Positions 33,742-43,866 of a DNA stretch of 49,993 nt are shown here, one piece after another (position 1 is the first letter of the stretch; each line of letters starts with the position of its first letter). The notes beneath the pieces are model-generated. The model ran no database searches. It saw nothing but the letters and a program-made list of their open reading frames with translations, and was not told the DNA's origin. A program made the translations under genes and the position numbers. Location: the NCBI RefSeq assembly GCF_000308375.1, contig NZ_BAFQ01000056.1:1-49993 (forward strand), read 5' to 3'. The DNA is from Nocardia aobensis NBRC 100429. Its GTDB lineage: Bacteria; Actinomycetota; Actinomycetes; Mycobacteriales; Mycobacteriaceae.

Positions 33742-36336
33742 TCAGGCGGTGTCGGCGGCGCGGGCACGCAGCGAGCGTTCGATTCCCGCCTTACCCTCGA
33801 TCACCAAGCGGCGCAAAGCCGGCGGGTGTTCATCGGCGAGGAACTTGTCGGCCACGGCCACGGCCTCCTCGCTGATGGCCCAGTGCGGATAGAGGCCGAC
33901 GACGACGGTCTGTGCGACCTCGCTGGAGCGGCGCTCCCACACCGAGGCGATCTCGTCGAAGTAGCGCTGCACATACGGCGTGAGCAGTTCACCCTGCCCG
34001 ACCGGCGCGAAGCCGCCGACGATCGCGCGGGCGGTGATGTTCGGGACGGAGTCGTCGTCCATCACGGTGCGCCAGGCCTTTTCCTTGACCTCGGCCTGGG
34101 GGCGGGCGGTGGCGGCCGCGGCCGCCTGGCGCCGGCCGGCGGCGGTGGGATCGCGCTCGAGTTCCGCGTCGATGACCGGGGTATCGGTGCTCTCGGCGTC
34201 GAGCTGACCGGCCGCCGCCAGCGCGCCCACGATCCGCCAGCGCAGATCGGTGTCCACCGCGAGGCCGGGCAGCGCGGCCGCGGCGGGGTCGGAATCCAGC
34301 AGCAGGGTGCCCAGCACCTCACTGTGCCACGGTGACAGGCGCGCGCCGGTGAGGGCGTTGACGAAGGCCAGCTGATGGTCCGAACCCGGTTCGGCCGCCC
34401 GGGCCAGTTCGAGGAGACGATCGGCGAAGGCCGGCCATCCGGTCTGATCGGCCCACTCGGGGTCGGCGTAGCTCGCCAGGGCGGTCTGCGCCTGCATCAG
34501 AAGCCGTTGTACGACACCGATTTCGGTTTCGGCGCCGATTCCGCGCTGCACCAGCGCCACGAAATCCCGGGCCCGCATCTCCGCCTGTCGGGTCATTTCC
34601 CATGCCGCCGACCAGCACAGCGTGCGAGGCAGGGATTCGGCGATATCGGCGATCCGCGCGATCACGGTGTCCAGTGACTGCGGATCCAGGCGCAGCGAGC
34701 AGTAGGTCAGGTCGTCGTCGTTCACCAGCACGAGCCGGCCCCGCTCGACACCCACGAGCTCGGCGACCTCGGTGCGCTCGGCGGCGTCGAGATCGAGCTC
34801 GACGCGCTTGGTGCGCACCAGTTTTCCGTCCCGGTCGTCGTAGACGCCGATGGCCAGGCGATGGACGCGGTACTCGCCGGCACCGGGTTCCGCGCCGCCC
34901 TGCACGACCGCGAATCGGGTGAACGTCCCGTCGGCGTCGACCTCGAAGTCGGGGCGCAGCGTATTCAGGCCGGTGGTCTTGAGCCACTGCGCGCCCCAGC
35001 CGGAAAGGTCACGCCCGGAGGACTTTTCGAGCGCACCGACCAGATCGTCGAAGGTGGCGTTACCGAAGGCGTGTGCGGCGAAGTAGTCCCGCAGCCCGGC
35101 CAGGAACGGCTCCAGCCCGACGTAGGCCACCAACTGCTTGAGCACCGAGGCGCCCTTGGCGTAGGTGATGCCGTCGAAGTTGACCTCCACGGCCGCCAGA
35201 TCGGGGATGTCGGCGGCGATGGGATGGGTGGAGGGCAGCTGATCCTGCCGGTACGCCCACGACTTCTCCACATTGGCGAAAGTCGTCCAGGCGCCGGTGT
35301 ATTCGGTGGCCTCGGCCTGGCACAGGACCGAGGCGAAGGTGGCGAAGGATTCGTTCAGCCACAGATCGTCCCACCACTTCATGGTGACGAGATCGCCGAA
35401 CCACATGTGCGCCATCTCGTGCAGCACGGTCTCGGCGCGACGTTCGTAGGAGGCGCGGGTGACCTTGGACCGGAAGACGTAGTCCTCGAGGAACGTCACC
35501 GCGCCCGCGTTCTCCATGGCGCCGGCGTTGAACTCGGGAACGAACAGCTGGTCGTACTTCCCGAAGACGTACGGGACGCCGAAGTTGCGGTGGTAGAACG
35601 CGAAGCCCTGTTTGGTCTCGGTGAAAAGCCGTTCCGCGTCCATGAATTCGGCGAGCGAGGCGCGGCAGTAGATGCCGAGCGGGATCGTGGACTGATCGTC
35701 GGTGTACACATCGATCCACTTGGCGTACGGCCCGGCGATCAGCGCGACCAGATAGGTGCTCATCCGCGGCGTCGTGGCGAAGGTGTGCTCGACCACCTCG
35801 CCGACCGTGCGGGTGGCGGTCGCGGCGCCGTTGGAGATCACCTCCCAGTCGGCGGGCGCGGTGACCGTCATGTCGTAGGTCGCCTTGAGGTCGGGTTGGT
35901 CGAAGCAGGCGAACATCCGCTTGGCGTCGGCGGTTTCGAACTGCGAGTACAGATAGACCTTGTCGTCGGTCGGATCGACGAAGCGGTGCAAACCCTCGCC
36001 CGTATGCGAGTACACGCAGTCGGCCTCGACCACCAGGACGTTGTTCTCGGCCAGCTCGGTCAGGGTGAGACCCTCGGACTCGTCGTAGCCCGAAATGTCG
36101 AGTTCGGTGCCGTTGAGAACGGCCGAACGCACACCGGCGGCGACGATATCGATGAAGGTCTGCGCGCCCGGAGTGGCGGTGAACGTGACGGTGGAGCGCG
36201 AGAAGAACGTCTCGCCGGCGGTGGCCGCGGGACCGGTCGGCTGTCCGGTGAGGTCGAGTTCGACGCGATAGTTCTCCACACTGATCGTCGCGGCCCGCGC
36301 GATGGCTTGTTCGCGGGTGAGGTTCGGTGCAGACAA
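33742..36336 (-). CDS. pepN: Aminopeptidase N, M1 family
   Basis: An 864-residue cytosolic zinc aminopeptidase. FNAGAMENAGAV is the substrate-binding GAMEN motif, and VLHEMAHMWFGDLVTMKWWD holds HExxH plus the distal Glu in LNESFA. The N-terminal beta domain (SVENYRVELDLTGQ) and the C-terminal ERAP1-like helical domain are present. The length matches mycobacterial PepN (~861). It removes N-terminal residues from peptides, completing protein turnover, which fits the clpP operon nearby. The start is TTG 36336: AAGGAG lies 5 bases upstream and the family begins here; the frame continues to 36744 without coding character. Confidence 0.93.
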   Translation of the reverse strand: MSAPNLTREQAIARAATISVENYRVELDLTGQPTGPAATAGETFFSRSTVTFTATPGAQTFIDIVAAGVRSAVLNGTELDISGYDESEGLTLTELAENNVLVVEADCVYSHTGEGLHRFVDPTDDKVYLYSQFETADAKRMFACFDQPDLKATYDMTVTAPADWEVISNGAATATRTVGEVVEHTFATTPRMSTYLVALIAGPYAKWIDVYTDDQSTIPLGIYCRASLAEFMDAERLFTETKQGFAFYHRNFGVPYVFGKYDQLFVPEFNAGAMENAGAVTFLEDYVFRSKVTRASYERRAETVLHEMAHMWFGDLVTMKWWDDLWLNESFATFASVLCQAEATEYTGAWTTFANVEKSWAYRQDQLPSTHPIAADIPDLAAVEVNFDGITYAKGASVLKQLVAYVGLEPFLAGLRDYFAAHAFGNATFDDLVGALEKSSGRDLSGWGAQWLKTTGLNTLRPDFEVDADGTFTRFAVVQGGAEPGAGEYRVHRLAIGVYDDRDGKLVRTKRVELDLDAAERTEVAELVGVERGRLVLVNDDDLTYCSLRLDPQSLDTVIARIADIAESLPRTLCWSAAWEMTRQAEMRARDFVALVQRGIGAETEIGVVQRLLMQAQTALASYADPEWADQTGWPAFADRLLELARAAEPGSDHQLAFVNALTGARLSPWHSEVLGTLLLDSDPAAAALPGLAVDTDLRWRIVGALAAAGQLDAESTDTPVIDAELERDPTAAGRRQAAAAATARPQAEVKEKAWRTVMDDDSVPNITARAIVGGFAPVGQGELLTPYVQRYFDEIASVWERRSSEVAQTVVVGLYPHWAISEEAVAVADKFLADEHPPALRRLVIEGKAGIERSLRARAADTA

Positions 36337-36558
36337 GGAGACTCCTTCGCTCGGACCGGTCGTGTGGACCACGCTGCGGATGCAGTCGCTGACGGTGCCC
36401 AGAATGCCACGTTCGCGCCCGCACGGCTGGGCCGACCGTGCATCCGCACCCCGTGCGAGACGAAACGCCGCGCGCCGCGCCACCGAGCGTCCGGTGCCGC
36501 CGGGGCGCTCGGTAGGCTGGGCGTTCGTGTGCGGCGGACAGCGAAGCGAGGAGGGCCG

Positions 36559-37383
36559 GTGAAGCACATTCACGCCGGTAAGGTGCGCGATCTCTACGAG
36601 GACGGGGAATCGCTGATTCTGGTCGCCTCCGATCGGGTCTCGGTCTACGACGTGGTGCTGCCGACGCCGATTCCGGACAAGGGGGCGCTGCTCACCCAGC
36701 TGTCGAACTGGTGGTTCGACTACTTCTCCGATGTGCCCAACCACGTGCTCTCGACCACCGACGTCCCGGACGAATTCGCCGGGCGCGCGGTGCGCGTGCG
36801 ACCGCTGAAGATGGTGCAGGTGGAGTGCATCGCCCGCGGCTACCTGGTCGGTTCCGGCCTGCAGGAGTACCGGCGGACCGGCGCGGTCTCGGGGGTGACG
36901 CTGCCCGCCGGGCTACGGGAGGGAGACAAACTTCCCGAGCCGATCTTCACCCCGACCACCAAGGCGTCCGCGGGACACGACGAGCCGATCACGTTCGACG
37001 ATGTGGTGAATCAAGAGGGTCGCGATGTCGCTGAGAAGTTGCGCGACCTGACCCTGCAGATCTACACCCGCGGCGCCGAGCACGCCGCGGGGCGCGGTGT
37101 GATCATCGCCGACACGAAGGTCGAATTCGGCTGGGACGGAGATGTTCTCACCCTCGGTGACGAGGTTCTGACCTCCGACTCGTCGCGGTTCTGGCCGGCC
37201 GACGAATGGGAGCCGGGCCGGGCGCAGCGCTCGTTCGACAAGCAGTTCGTCCGCGACTGGGCGACCTCCACCGGCTGGGACAAGGAGCCGCCCGGCCCCG
37301 AGATCCCCGCCGATGTCGTGGCCGTCACCCGCGAGAAATACATGGATGCCTACCAGCGCATCACGGGCAACACCTGGGCGTGA
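36559..37383 (+). CDS. purC: Phosphoribosylaminoimidazole-succinocarboxamide synthase
   Basis: A 274-residue SAICAR synthetase. HAGKVRDLYEDGES is the N-terminal ATP loop, followed by VASDRVSVYDVVLPTPIPDK, VECIARGYLVGSGLQEY and IADTKVEFGW. It joins CAIR with aspartate using ATP in purine synthesis. GTG 36559 has GAGGAGGG upstream. At the N-terminus it is ~15-20 residues shorter than many actinobacterial PurC proteins, but all core motifs are present. It diverges from pepN. Confidence 0.92.
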   Translation: MKHIHAGKVRDLYEDGESLILVASDRVSVYDVVLPTPIPDKGALLTQLSNWWFDYFSDVPNHVLSTTDVPDEFAGRAVRVRPLKMVQVECIARGYLVGSGLQEYRRTGAVSGVTLPAGLREGDKLPEPIFTPTTKASAGHDEPITFDDVVNQEGRDVAEKLRDLTLQIYTRGAEHAAGRGVIIADTKVEFGWDGDVLTLGDEVLTSDSSRFWPADEWEPGRAQRSFDKQFVRDWATSTGWDKEPPGPEIPADVVAVTREKYMDAYQRITGNTWA

Positions 37384-37453
37384 GTGCGGTCGGTCACGGT
37401 CGAAGCGATTGCGCCGCAGAAGCTTTCGCTGACGGCGGCCCCGGCGCGCCCGG

Positions 37454-38728
<1,275 letters not shown>

Positions 38729-38739
38729 GGCGCGGCGGA

Positions 38740-39141
38740 TCAGGCCTCGGTCGCCGGGGCGTCCATCACCGCGCGCACCTCGATGTATTCACCGATCGGG
38801 GCGCCGCCCGGGCCCGGCGCGGCCGATGCCTGCGCGGCGATCTCCAGCGCCCGGTCGGCGCTGTCCACATCGACGATCCAGTAGCCCGCCAGGAATTCCT
38901 TGGTCTCCGGGAACGGGCCGTCGGTGACCACCGGCGCGGACCGCCCGTCGGCGCTGACGATACGGGCCTGATCCGGGAAGGCCAGACCCTGGGCATCGAC
39001 CAGCTCACCCGATTCGCGCAGTGCCGCGCCGAGCGCGCGCTGGAATTCGATATGGGCCGCGATGTCCTCCGGCGGCCACTCGCCGATCGGAGTTTCGCAG
39101 TGCGCGGCAGGGCGGTAGGTCTTGAGCAGCATGTATTTCAC
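38740..39141 (-). CDS. DGPF-domain (YCII-related) protein
   Basis: A 133-residue protein with the diagnostic VTDGPFPETKEFLAGYWIVD segment near residue 80 and the N-terminal strand KYMLLKTYRP. YCII-type domains form small dimeric alpha/beta barrels; the biochemical activity is unknown. It starts at GTG 39141 with GAGGAG upstream, and is followed after 11 bases by the ECF42-type sigma factor, which together form a standard two-gene unit. A CRP-type site lies ~87 bases upstream. Confidence 0.88.
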   Translation of the reverse strand: MKYMLLKTYRPAAHCETPIGEWPPEDIAAHIEFQRALGAALRESGELVDAQGLAFPDQARIVSADGRSAPVVTDGPFPETKEFLAGYWIVDVDSADRALEIAAQASAAPGPGGAPIGEYIEVRAVMDAPATEA

Positions 39142-39227
39142 GATGATCTCCTCGGATCGCCGGCGCGCCAGCGCGGCGCGCTCACGATCGGGTCGGTGCC
39201 GACCGCGGCTTCTAGACCTACCTCGGC

Positions 39228-39243
39228 TGTGATCGTGATCACA
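39228..39243 (-). promoter_or_regulatory. CRP/GlxR-type binding site upstream of the DGPF-sigma operon
   Basis: TGTGATCGTGATCACA matches TGTGA-N6-TCACA perfectly, and the arms extend to 7 bases each. It lies 87 bases upstream of the GTG at 39141 and overlaps the stop codon of the upstream flavoprotein gene. It could control the sigma operon; cAMP dependence is inference from the consensus. Confidence 0.6.
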
Positions 39244-40459
39244 AATCTGTGGTCGTATCGGCGAGCGCGTCCGGATTCACCGGTTCGCCGCCGAGGATCA
39301 GCTCCTTGATCCGATCGGTGACATCCCAGACGTTGACGTTCATCCCCGCCAGCACTCGATTGCCCTGATCCAGCCAGAACGCGACGAATTCGCGGCTCGC
39401 CGCGTCGCCGCGAACCACCACGGAGGTCGTCGCATCCGGTGCGACGAAACCGGTGTACTCCATGCCGAGGTCGTACTGGTCGGTGAAGAAGTACGGCAGC
39501 CGGTCGTAGGTGGCGGGCCGGTCGAGCATCGTCAGCGCCGCCACGGCCGGCTGGTTGAGGGCGGTGGCCCAGTGTTCGACCCGCACTCGCTGCCCGAGCA
39601 CCGGATGCTGCTGGTCGGCGATATCGCCGGCCGCGACGATATCCGGATCGCTGCTGGCCAGACTTTCGTCCACCAGCACGCCGCCCTCGACCGCGAGCCC
39701 CGCGTCGGCGGCCAGTTCGATATTCGGCCGCGCGCCGACCGCGATCAGCACCGCATCGGCGTCCACGACCGTGTCGTCGGAGAGGCGGACTCCGGTGGCC
39801 TTCCCGTCGGCGGTGACGATCTCGGCCGCCTTCACACCGCAGCGCAGATCGACGCCGTGCGCGCGGTGCAATTCGCCGAAGACCGCGCCCATCTCGTCGC
39901 CGAGAGCGGCCTGCAGCGGCACCGCGCCGACCTCCAGCACGGTCACCTCGAGACCGGCGGTCCGGGCGGCCGCCGTGACCTCCAGCCCGATCCAGCCCGC
40001 GCCGATGACTACCAGCCGCCGCGCCGAGCCGAACAATGAGATCAGCGCATCGGACTGCCCGATGGTGCGCAACATGTACACGCCCTCGGCATCGGCGCCG
40101 GGAATCGGCAGCCGGCGCGGGCGCGATCCGGTGGCCAGGGCGAGTTTGTCGTACGGCCGGGTCGAACCATCCGGCAGCGCAACCGTTTTCGACGTGCGGT
40201 CGATGGCCGTGACGGCGGTGCCGAGCAGCAGCTCGACATCGTGATCGCGATACCACTGCTCGGGATGCACGGTGAAATCGGCGAGCGACTTCTTGCCGAG
40301 CAGATGCTCCTTCGACAGTGGCGGCCGCTCGTAGGGGAGTTGCGCCTCCTCGGCGATCAACGTGATCGCGCCGTCGAACTCGTTGTCGCGCAACGACTCC
40401 GCCAGCTTCGCGGCGGCCAGACCGCCGCCGACGATGACGAACCTGGAATCTGTGGGCAT
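39239..40459 (-). CDS. FAD-dependent pyridine nucleotide-disulphide-type oxidoreductase (ferredoxin reductase-like)
   Basis: A 406-residue flavoprotein with the FAD loop VIVGGGLAAAKLAESL at the N-terminus, the NAD loop VVIGAGWIGLEVTAAA at ~150, PYERPPLSKE, and the second FAD signature DPDIVAAGDIAD. The C-terminal reductase domain (YFFTDQYDLGMEYTGF) matches ferredoxin/rubredoxin reductases that feed P450s or dioxygenases. No ferredoxin or oxygenase is adjacent, so the electron acceptor is unknown. ATG 40459 has GGAGG ~8 bases upstream. Confidence 0.88.
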   Translation of the reverse strand: MPTDSRFVIVGGGLAAAKLAESLRDNEFDGAITLIAEEAQLPYERPPLSKEHLLGKKSLADFTVHPEQWYRDHDVELLLGTAVTAIDRTSKTVALPDGSTRPYDKLALATGSRPRRLPIPGADAEGVYMLRTIGQSDALISLFGSARRLVVIGAGWIGLEVTAAARTAGLEVTVLEVGAVPLQAALGDEMGAVFGELHRAHGVDLRCGVKAAEIVTADGKATGVRLSDDTVVDADAVLIAVGARPNIELAADAGLAVEGGVLVDESLASSDPDIVAAGDIADQQHPVLGQRVRVEHWATALNQPAVAALTMLDRPATYDRLPYFFTDQYDLGMEYTGFVAPDATTSVVVRGDAASREFVAFWLDQGNRVLAGMNVNVWDVTDRIKELILGGEPVNPDALADTTTDL

Positions 40460-40613
40460 GGGGAAACCTCCGGGCAGCGGGCAACCAGGGTCGTATCCGA
40501 CCCTACTGTGCGATGCCGCGGCGATCGGGAAGTATCGCCAACTTCGCGGCGTTGACCAATGCTGAGGACGGGTGGCGTGCGGCCTCCCCACTGTTTCTTC
40601 GAAGGGACGAAAT

Positions 40614-41270
40614 GTGAGCGATCAGACGACCACCGCCGGTTCCAGGGACCGCGTCGATTTCTGGTTCGATCCGCTGTGCCCGTGGTGCTGGATCACCTCG
40701 CGCTGGATTCTGGAGGTCGAGAAGGTCCGCGATATCGATACGCGCTTCCACGTGATGAGCCTGGCCGTGCTCAACGAGGGCCGTGACGACCTTCCCGAGC
40801 GCTACGTCGAAATGATGAAATCGGCGTGGGGGCCGGTCCGGGTGGCCATCGCCGCGGCCGAGCAACACGGTGAGAAAGTGCTCTCACCGCTGTACACCGC
40901 GATGGGCACCCGCATCCACAATCGCCGGGAGGAGTACGAGCGCGAGAACCAGGCCGACAGCCTGGCCGCGGTCGTCGCTGACGCTCTCGCCGAGGTCGGG
41001 CTGCCCGCCGAACTGGCCGAGGCCGCCACCAGCACCGAGTACGACGAGGCGCTGCGCAAGAGCCACCACGCCGGAATGGACAAGGTCGGGCCGGACGTCG
41101 GCACGCCGACCATCCACATCAACGACACCGCCTTCTTCGGCCCGGTGCTGTCGCGGATTCCGCGCGGCGAGGACGCGGGGAAGGTGTGGGACGGGGCGGT
41201 CGCACTGGCGTCCTATCCGCACTTCTTCGAACTCAAGCGGACCCGCAACGAGGACCCGCAGTTCGACTAG
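40614..41270 (+). CDS. DsbA-family mycothiol-dependent oxidoreductase, Rv2466c-like
   Basis: A 218-residue thioredoxin-fold protein with no signal peptide, so cytoplasmic. [20 protein letters not shown] holds the CPWC active site and [15 protein letters not shown] sequence ([20 protein letters not shown]) provides the cis-Pro loop. Rv2466c, with the same CPWC, is a mycothiol-dependent reductase that protects from oxidative stress and activates thienopyrimidine prodrugs. The start is GTG 40614 (GAAGGGA upstream). It lies before rpiB as in M. tuberculosis, except for an inserted protease gene. Confidence 0.88.
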   Translation: MSDQTTTAGSRDRVDFWFDPLCPWCWITSRWILEVEKVRDIDTRFHVMSLAVLNEGRDDLPERYVEMMKSAWGPVRVAIAAAEQHGEKVLSPLYTAMGTRIHNRREEYERENQADSLAAVVADALAEVGLPAELAEAATSTEYDEALRKSHHAGMDKVGPDVGTPTIHINDTAFFGPVLSRIPRGEDAGKVWDGAVALASYPHFFELKRTRNEDPQFD

Positions 41271-41278
41271 TGGATGAA

Positions 41279-41307
41279 CGGCACGGGGCGCAGCACGCCC
41301 CGTGCCG
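41279..41307. terminator. Bidirectional terminator between the DsbA-like and M48 genes
   Basis: CGGCACGGGGCG (41279-41290) pairs perfectly with CGCCCCGTGCCG (41296-41307) around a 5-base loop. It sits exactly between two converging genes. Confidence 0.75.
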
Positions 41308-41316
41308 GACGTGCGG

Positions 41317-42426
41317 CTACCGCGGCGGCAGCCCCGGAATTTCGCCGTATCCGGGGTAGCTGCCCGTCTGAGTGGGCGGTCCGGCCGGCGGCATCGGCTG
41401 CGGCGGGACGGCCGGTGGCGGATACGGCGGAGGCGTCGCCGTCATCGGTGGTGGCGGCGGACCGCTCGGCCGCAGGAACATCCGCCCGTGCCGGCTGCGA
41501 TCGCGCAGCGCCCACATCCGCCACGTCAGCACCGGATGCGAGGCCATGGCGTTGACCACCCAGACGAAGAAGCCCTTGTCCTGTGGCGCGCGGTCGGCCA
41601 TCTCGTCGAAATCGACCAGCGAGTTCAGATATTTGCCGCCCGCAAGGGTTCTCATCGCTCCGGGGGCGCCGAGATGCCGGTTGCAGAAGCCGTGATTGTC
41701 GGCGGTGTACTCCTGTGCGCGAATCAGCGAATTGCCGATGATCGGCAGGAACGGCACGAGGAACATGCCCAGCTGGCGCCAGTACGACACATGGCCGGCC
41801 GCGATATGGCCGACCTCGTGGCCGATGATGAAGGCCAGCGCGTCGGGGTCACGGGCCTGGCCGCCGATCTCGAACAGATCGCTGTAGACGACCACGTAGC
41901 GGCGGAACCCGTGCCCCGAGGCGAAGGCGTTGATCTGCCCGTTGCCCAGCACCACGTAGGCATCCGGGACGGTCGCCATGCCGAAGCGCGCGGCCGCCTC
42001 GACCACCAACCGGTATCCCTCCGGGAACTGGGTGGGCGACATCTTCACCGCATTGAGCCGCTGCATCGAATAGTTGGTGCCGCGGCCGAACCACAGCAGC
42101 AGCGGCGCGAGGATCAGCAGCAGGACGTAGTAGTTCACCGCACCGACGAGCAGGAACAGCAGCGCGATCAGATAACCGGTGACGGTGGCCAGAATCACCA
42201 CGATCAGCAGCGGGATCTCCCAGCTGTGCCGGGCCGGCATCCCCCAGGGAGACAGTCCGCGCGTCGGCTGGAACGGCGGGACGTGCGGCGGCGAAAACGG
42301 TTGCTGCGGACCCCATCCCGGCGGTCCCAGCCGAGGATCCCACCCCGCCATACCGGTCACCGGATTCCACCCCGGTCCGCGCCCCTGCTGTGGTGACTGA
42401 TCGGCCCACTGATCTTCGGACTGCAT
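41317..42426 (-). CDS. M48-family membrane metalloprotease, HtpX-like
   Basis: A 369-residue protein. The first ~75 residues are rich in Pro/Gly/Trp/Gln; two transmembrane helices follow (IPLLIVVILATVTGYLIALL, VNYYVLLLILAPLLLWF), then the peptidase domain with GHEVGHIAAGH (HExxH) and the third ligand Glu in RAQEYTADNHG. The C-terminus is a long proline-rich tail. HtpX-like proteases degrade damaged membrane proteins. The Pro-rich tails may serve protein-protein contacts. The start is ATG 42426, with a leaderless-type -10 box; it is divergent from rpiB. Confidence 0.85.
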   Translation of the reverse strand: MQSEDQWADQSPQQGRGPGWNPVTGMAGWDPRLGPPGWGPQQPFSPPHVPPFQPTRGLSPWGMPARHSWEIPLLIVVILATVTGYLIALLFLLVGAVNYYVLLLILAPLLLWFGRGTNYSMQRLNAVKMSPTQFPEGYRLVVEAAARFGMATVPDAYVVLGNGQINAFASGHGFRRYVVVYSDLFEIGGQARDPDALAFIIGHEVGHIAAGHVSYWRQLGMFLVPFLPIIGNSLIRAQEYTADNHGFCNRHLGAPGAMRTLAGGKYLNSLVDFDEMADRAPQDKGFFVWVVNAMASHPVLTWRMWALRDRSRHGRMFLRPSGPPPPPMTATPPPYPPPAVPPQPMPPAGPPTQTGSYPGYGEIPGLPPR

Positions 42427-42433
42427 GGGCTGA

Positions 42434-42439
42434 ACTCTA
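42434..42439 (-). promoter_or_regulatory. -10 box of a probable leaderless promoter for the M48 gene
   Basis: On the minus strand, TAGAGT (TANNNT) ends 7 bases before the ATG at 42426; no ribosome binding site is seen. Confidence 0.45.
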
Positions 42440-42499
42440 TAGAGGATCGGAGAACCACCCCATGTGGAGCGAAAGCGCCCACCTGACAGAATCTCAGCC

Positions 42500-42970
42500 A
42501 TGCGCGTATACCTGGGTGCCGACCATGCCGGCTTCGAATTGAAGAACCAAGTAAAGGATCATCTGACGCAGGCCGGTCACGACGTGGTCGACTGTGGAGC
42601 CCACGAGTACGACGCCGTCGACGACTATCCGGCCTTCTGCATCGACGCCGCTCGCCGCGTCGTCGCCGACCCGGGCAGCCTCGGCATCGTGTTCGGCGGC
42701 AGCGGTAACGGTGAGCAGATCGCCGCGAACAAGGTTCCCGGCGCGCGCTGTGCGCTGGCCTGGAGCGTGGAGACCGCGAAACTGGCTCGTGAGCACAACA
42801 ATGCGCAGCTCATGGGTATCGGCGGCCGGATGCACAGCACCGAGGAGGCCTTCGCCATCATCGACGCGTTCCTGGCGACGCCGTGGTCGGACGAGGCGCG
42901 GCATCAGCGGCGCATCGACATCATCGCCGAATACGAGAAGTCCGGTCAGCCGCCGGCGGTGCAGAGCTAG
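42500..42970 (+). CDS. rpiB: Ribose-5-phosphate isomerase B
   Basis: A 156-residue RpiB: MRVYLGADHAGFELKNQV, the active-site loop GIVFGGSGNGEQIAANK and ARCALAWSVETAKLAREHNN. Actinobacterial RpiB uses Glu in the GSGNGE loop as the base instead of the cysteine of E. coli RpiB, and GSGNGE is seen here. It interconverts ribose 5-phosphate and ribulose 5-phosphate in the pentose phosphate pathway. The start is ATG 42500, without a clear Shine-Dalgarno sequence. A strong hairpin follows. Confidence 0.93.
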   Translation: MRVYLGADHAGFELKNQVKDHLTQAGHDVVDCGAHEYDAVDDYPAFCIDAARRVVADPGSLGIVFGGSGNGEQIAANKVPGARCALAWSVETAKLAREHNNAQLMGIGGRMHSTEEAFAIIDAFLATPWSDEARHQRRIDIIAEYEKSGQPPAVQS

Positions 42971-42981
42971 CAGGCATCGAG

Positions 42982-43006
42982 CGGGCCGGGCCACGCGCCC
43001 GGCCCG
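42982..43006 (+). terminator. Hairpin terminator after rpiB
   Basis: CGGGCCGGGC (42982-42991) pairs perfectly with GCCCGGCCCG (42997-43006), 12 bases after the rpiB stop. A second stem CCGGCC/GGCCGG lies at 43008-43026. Confidence 0.65.
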
Positions 43007-43050
43007 TCCGGCCGCATGCGGGCCGGTGTGAGCGGAACGGAATTCGGGAG

Positions 43051-43866
43051 ATGCCTGAGGGACATACGCTGCATCGCCTGGCGAAGCTGCATCAGCAGCG
43101 CTTCGCCGGCGGTGTCGTGCGGGTTTCCAGCCCGCAGGGGCGCTTCGCCGATGGTGCCGCCCTGGTCGACGGAGCCACCCTGACCAAGGCCGAGGCGTGG
43201 GGTAAACATCTTCTGCACCACTATGATTCGGGTCTGATCGTCCATGTGCATCTCGGTCTCTACGGCACCTTCACCGAATCGCCCGCGCCGCTGAGCGATC
43301 CGGTCGGCCAGGTGCGGATGCGGATGATCGGCGCCGGTAAGTCCGCGGCCACGCTGTACGGGACCGATCTGCGTGGTCCGACCGCGTGCGAGGTCCTGCA
43401 CGCACCGGAGGCCGACGTCCTCACCGCCCGGCTCGGCCCTGATCCGCTGCGGCGCGACGCCGATCCCGATCGGGCGGCGCAGCGGATCCGCCGTTCGAAC
43501 CGGTCCATCGCGGCGCTGCTGATGGACCAGTCGGTGGTGGCGGGTGTGGGCAATGTCTATCGAGCGGAAGTGCTGTTCCGGCACGGCATTTCACCGCAAC
43601 GTCCCGGCCGCGCCGTTACGGCCGGGGAGTGGGATGCGCTGTGGGCGGATCTCGTCGCGTTGATGAAGGTCGGCGTGCGCAAGGGCGCCATCGTGGTGGT
43701 GCGCCCCGAACACGACCGCGGCGCGCCGTCGTATGCGGTCGGCAAACCGCGCACCTACGTCTATCGCCGAGCCGGTGAGCCCTGCCGGATCTGTGCGACC
43801 ACCGTCGCGCATGCCGTGCTCGAGGGGCGAAACCTGTTCTGGTGCCCCACCTGTCAGCCGGCCTGA
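43051..43866 (+). CDS. nei: Fpg/Nei-family DNA glycosylase (Nei type)
   Basis: A 271-residue base-excision repair enzyme. It begins Met-Pro-Glu (PEGHTLHRLAKLHQQRF), where Pro2 is the nucleophile and Glu3 the acid; LIVHVHLGLYGTF is the N-terminal strand set, VAGVGNVYRAEVLFRHGI is the helix-two-turn-helix, and CRICATT…FWCPTC is the C-terminal zinc finger. It should excise oxidised bases and cleave the strand at the abasic site. PEGHTLHR resembles the Nei rather than the MutM branch. The 3' end overlaps the converging GT87 gene by 13 bases. Confidence 0.9.
   Translation: MPEGHTLHRLAKLHQQRFAGGVVRVSSPQGRFADGAALVDGATLTKAEAWGKHLLHHYDSGLIVHVHLGLYGTFTESPAPLSDPVGQVRMRMIGAGKSAATLYGTDLRGPTACEVLHAPEADVLTARLGPDPLRRDADPDRAAQRIRRSNRSIAALLMDQSVVAGVGNVYRAEVLFRHGISPQRPGRAVTAGEWDALWADLVALMKVGVRKGAIVVVRPEHDRGAPSYAVGKPRTYVYRRAGEPCRICATTVAHAVLEGRNLFWCPTCQPA

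Noticed and set aside
34861..36558. Long open frame upstream of and in frame with purC
   Set aside because: It is antisense to pepN; purC has its own GTG and ribosome binding site at 36559.
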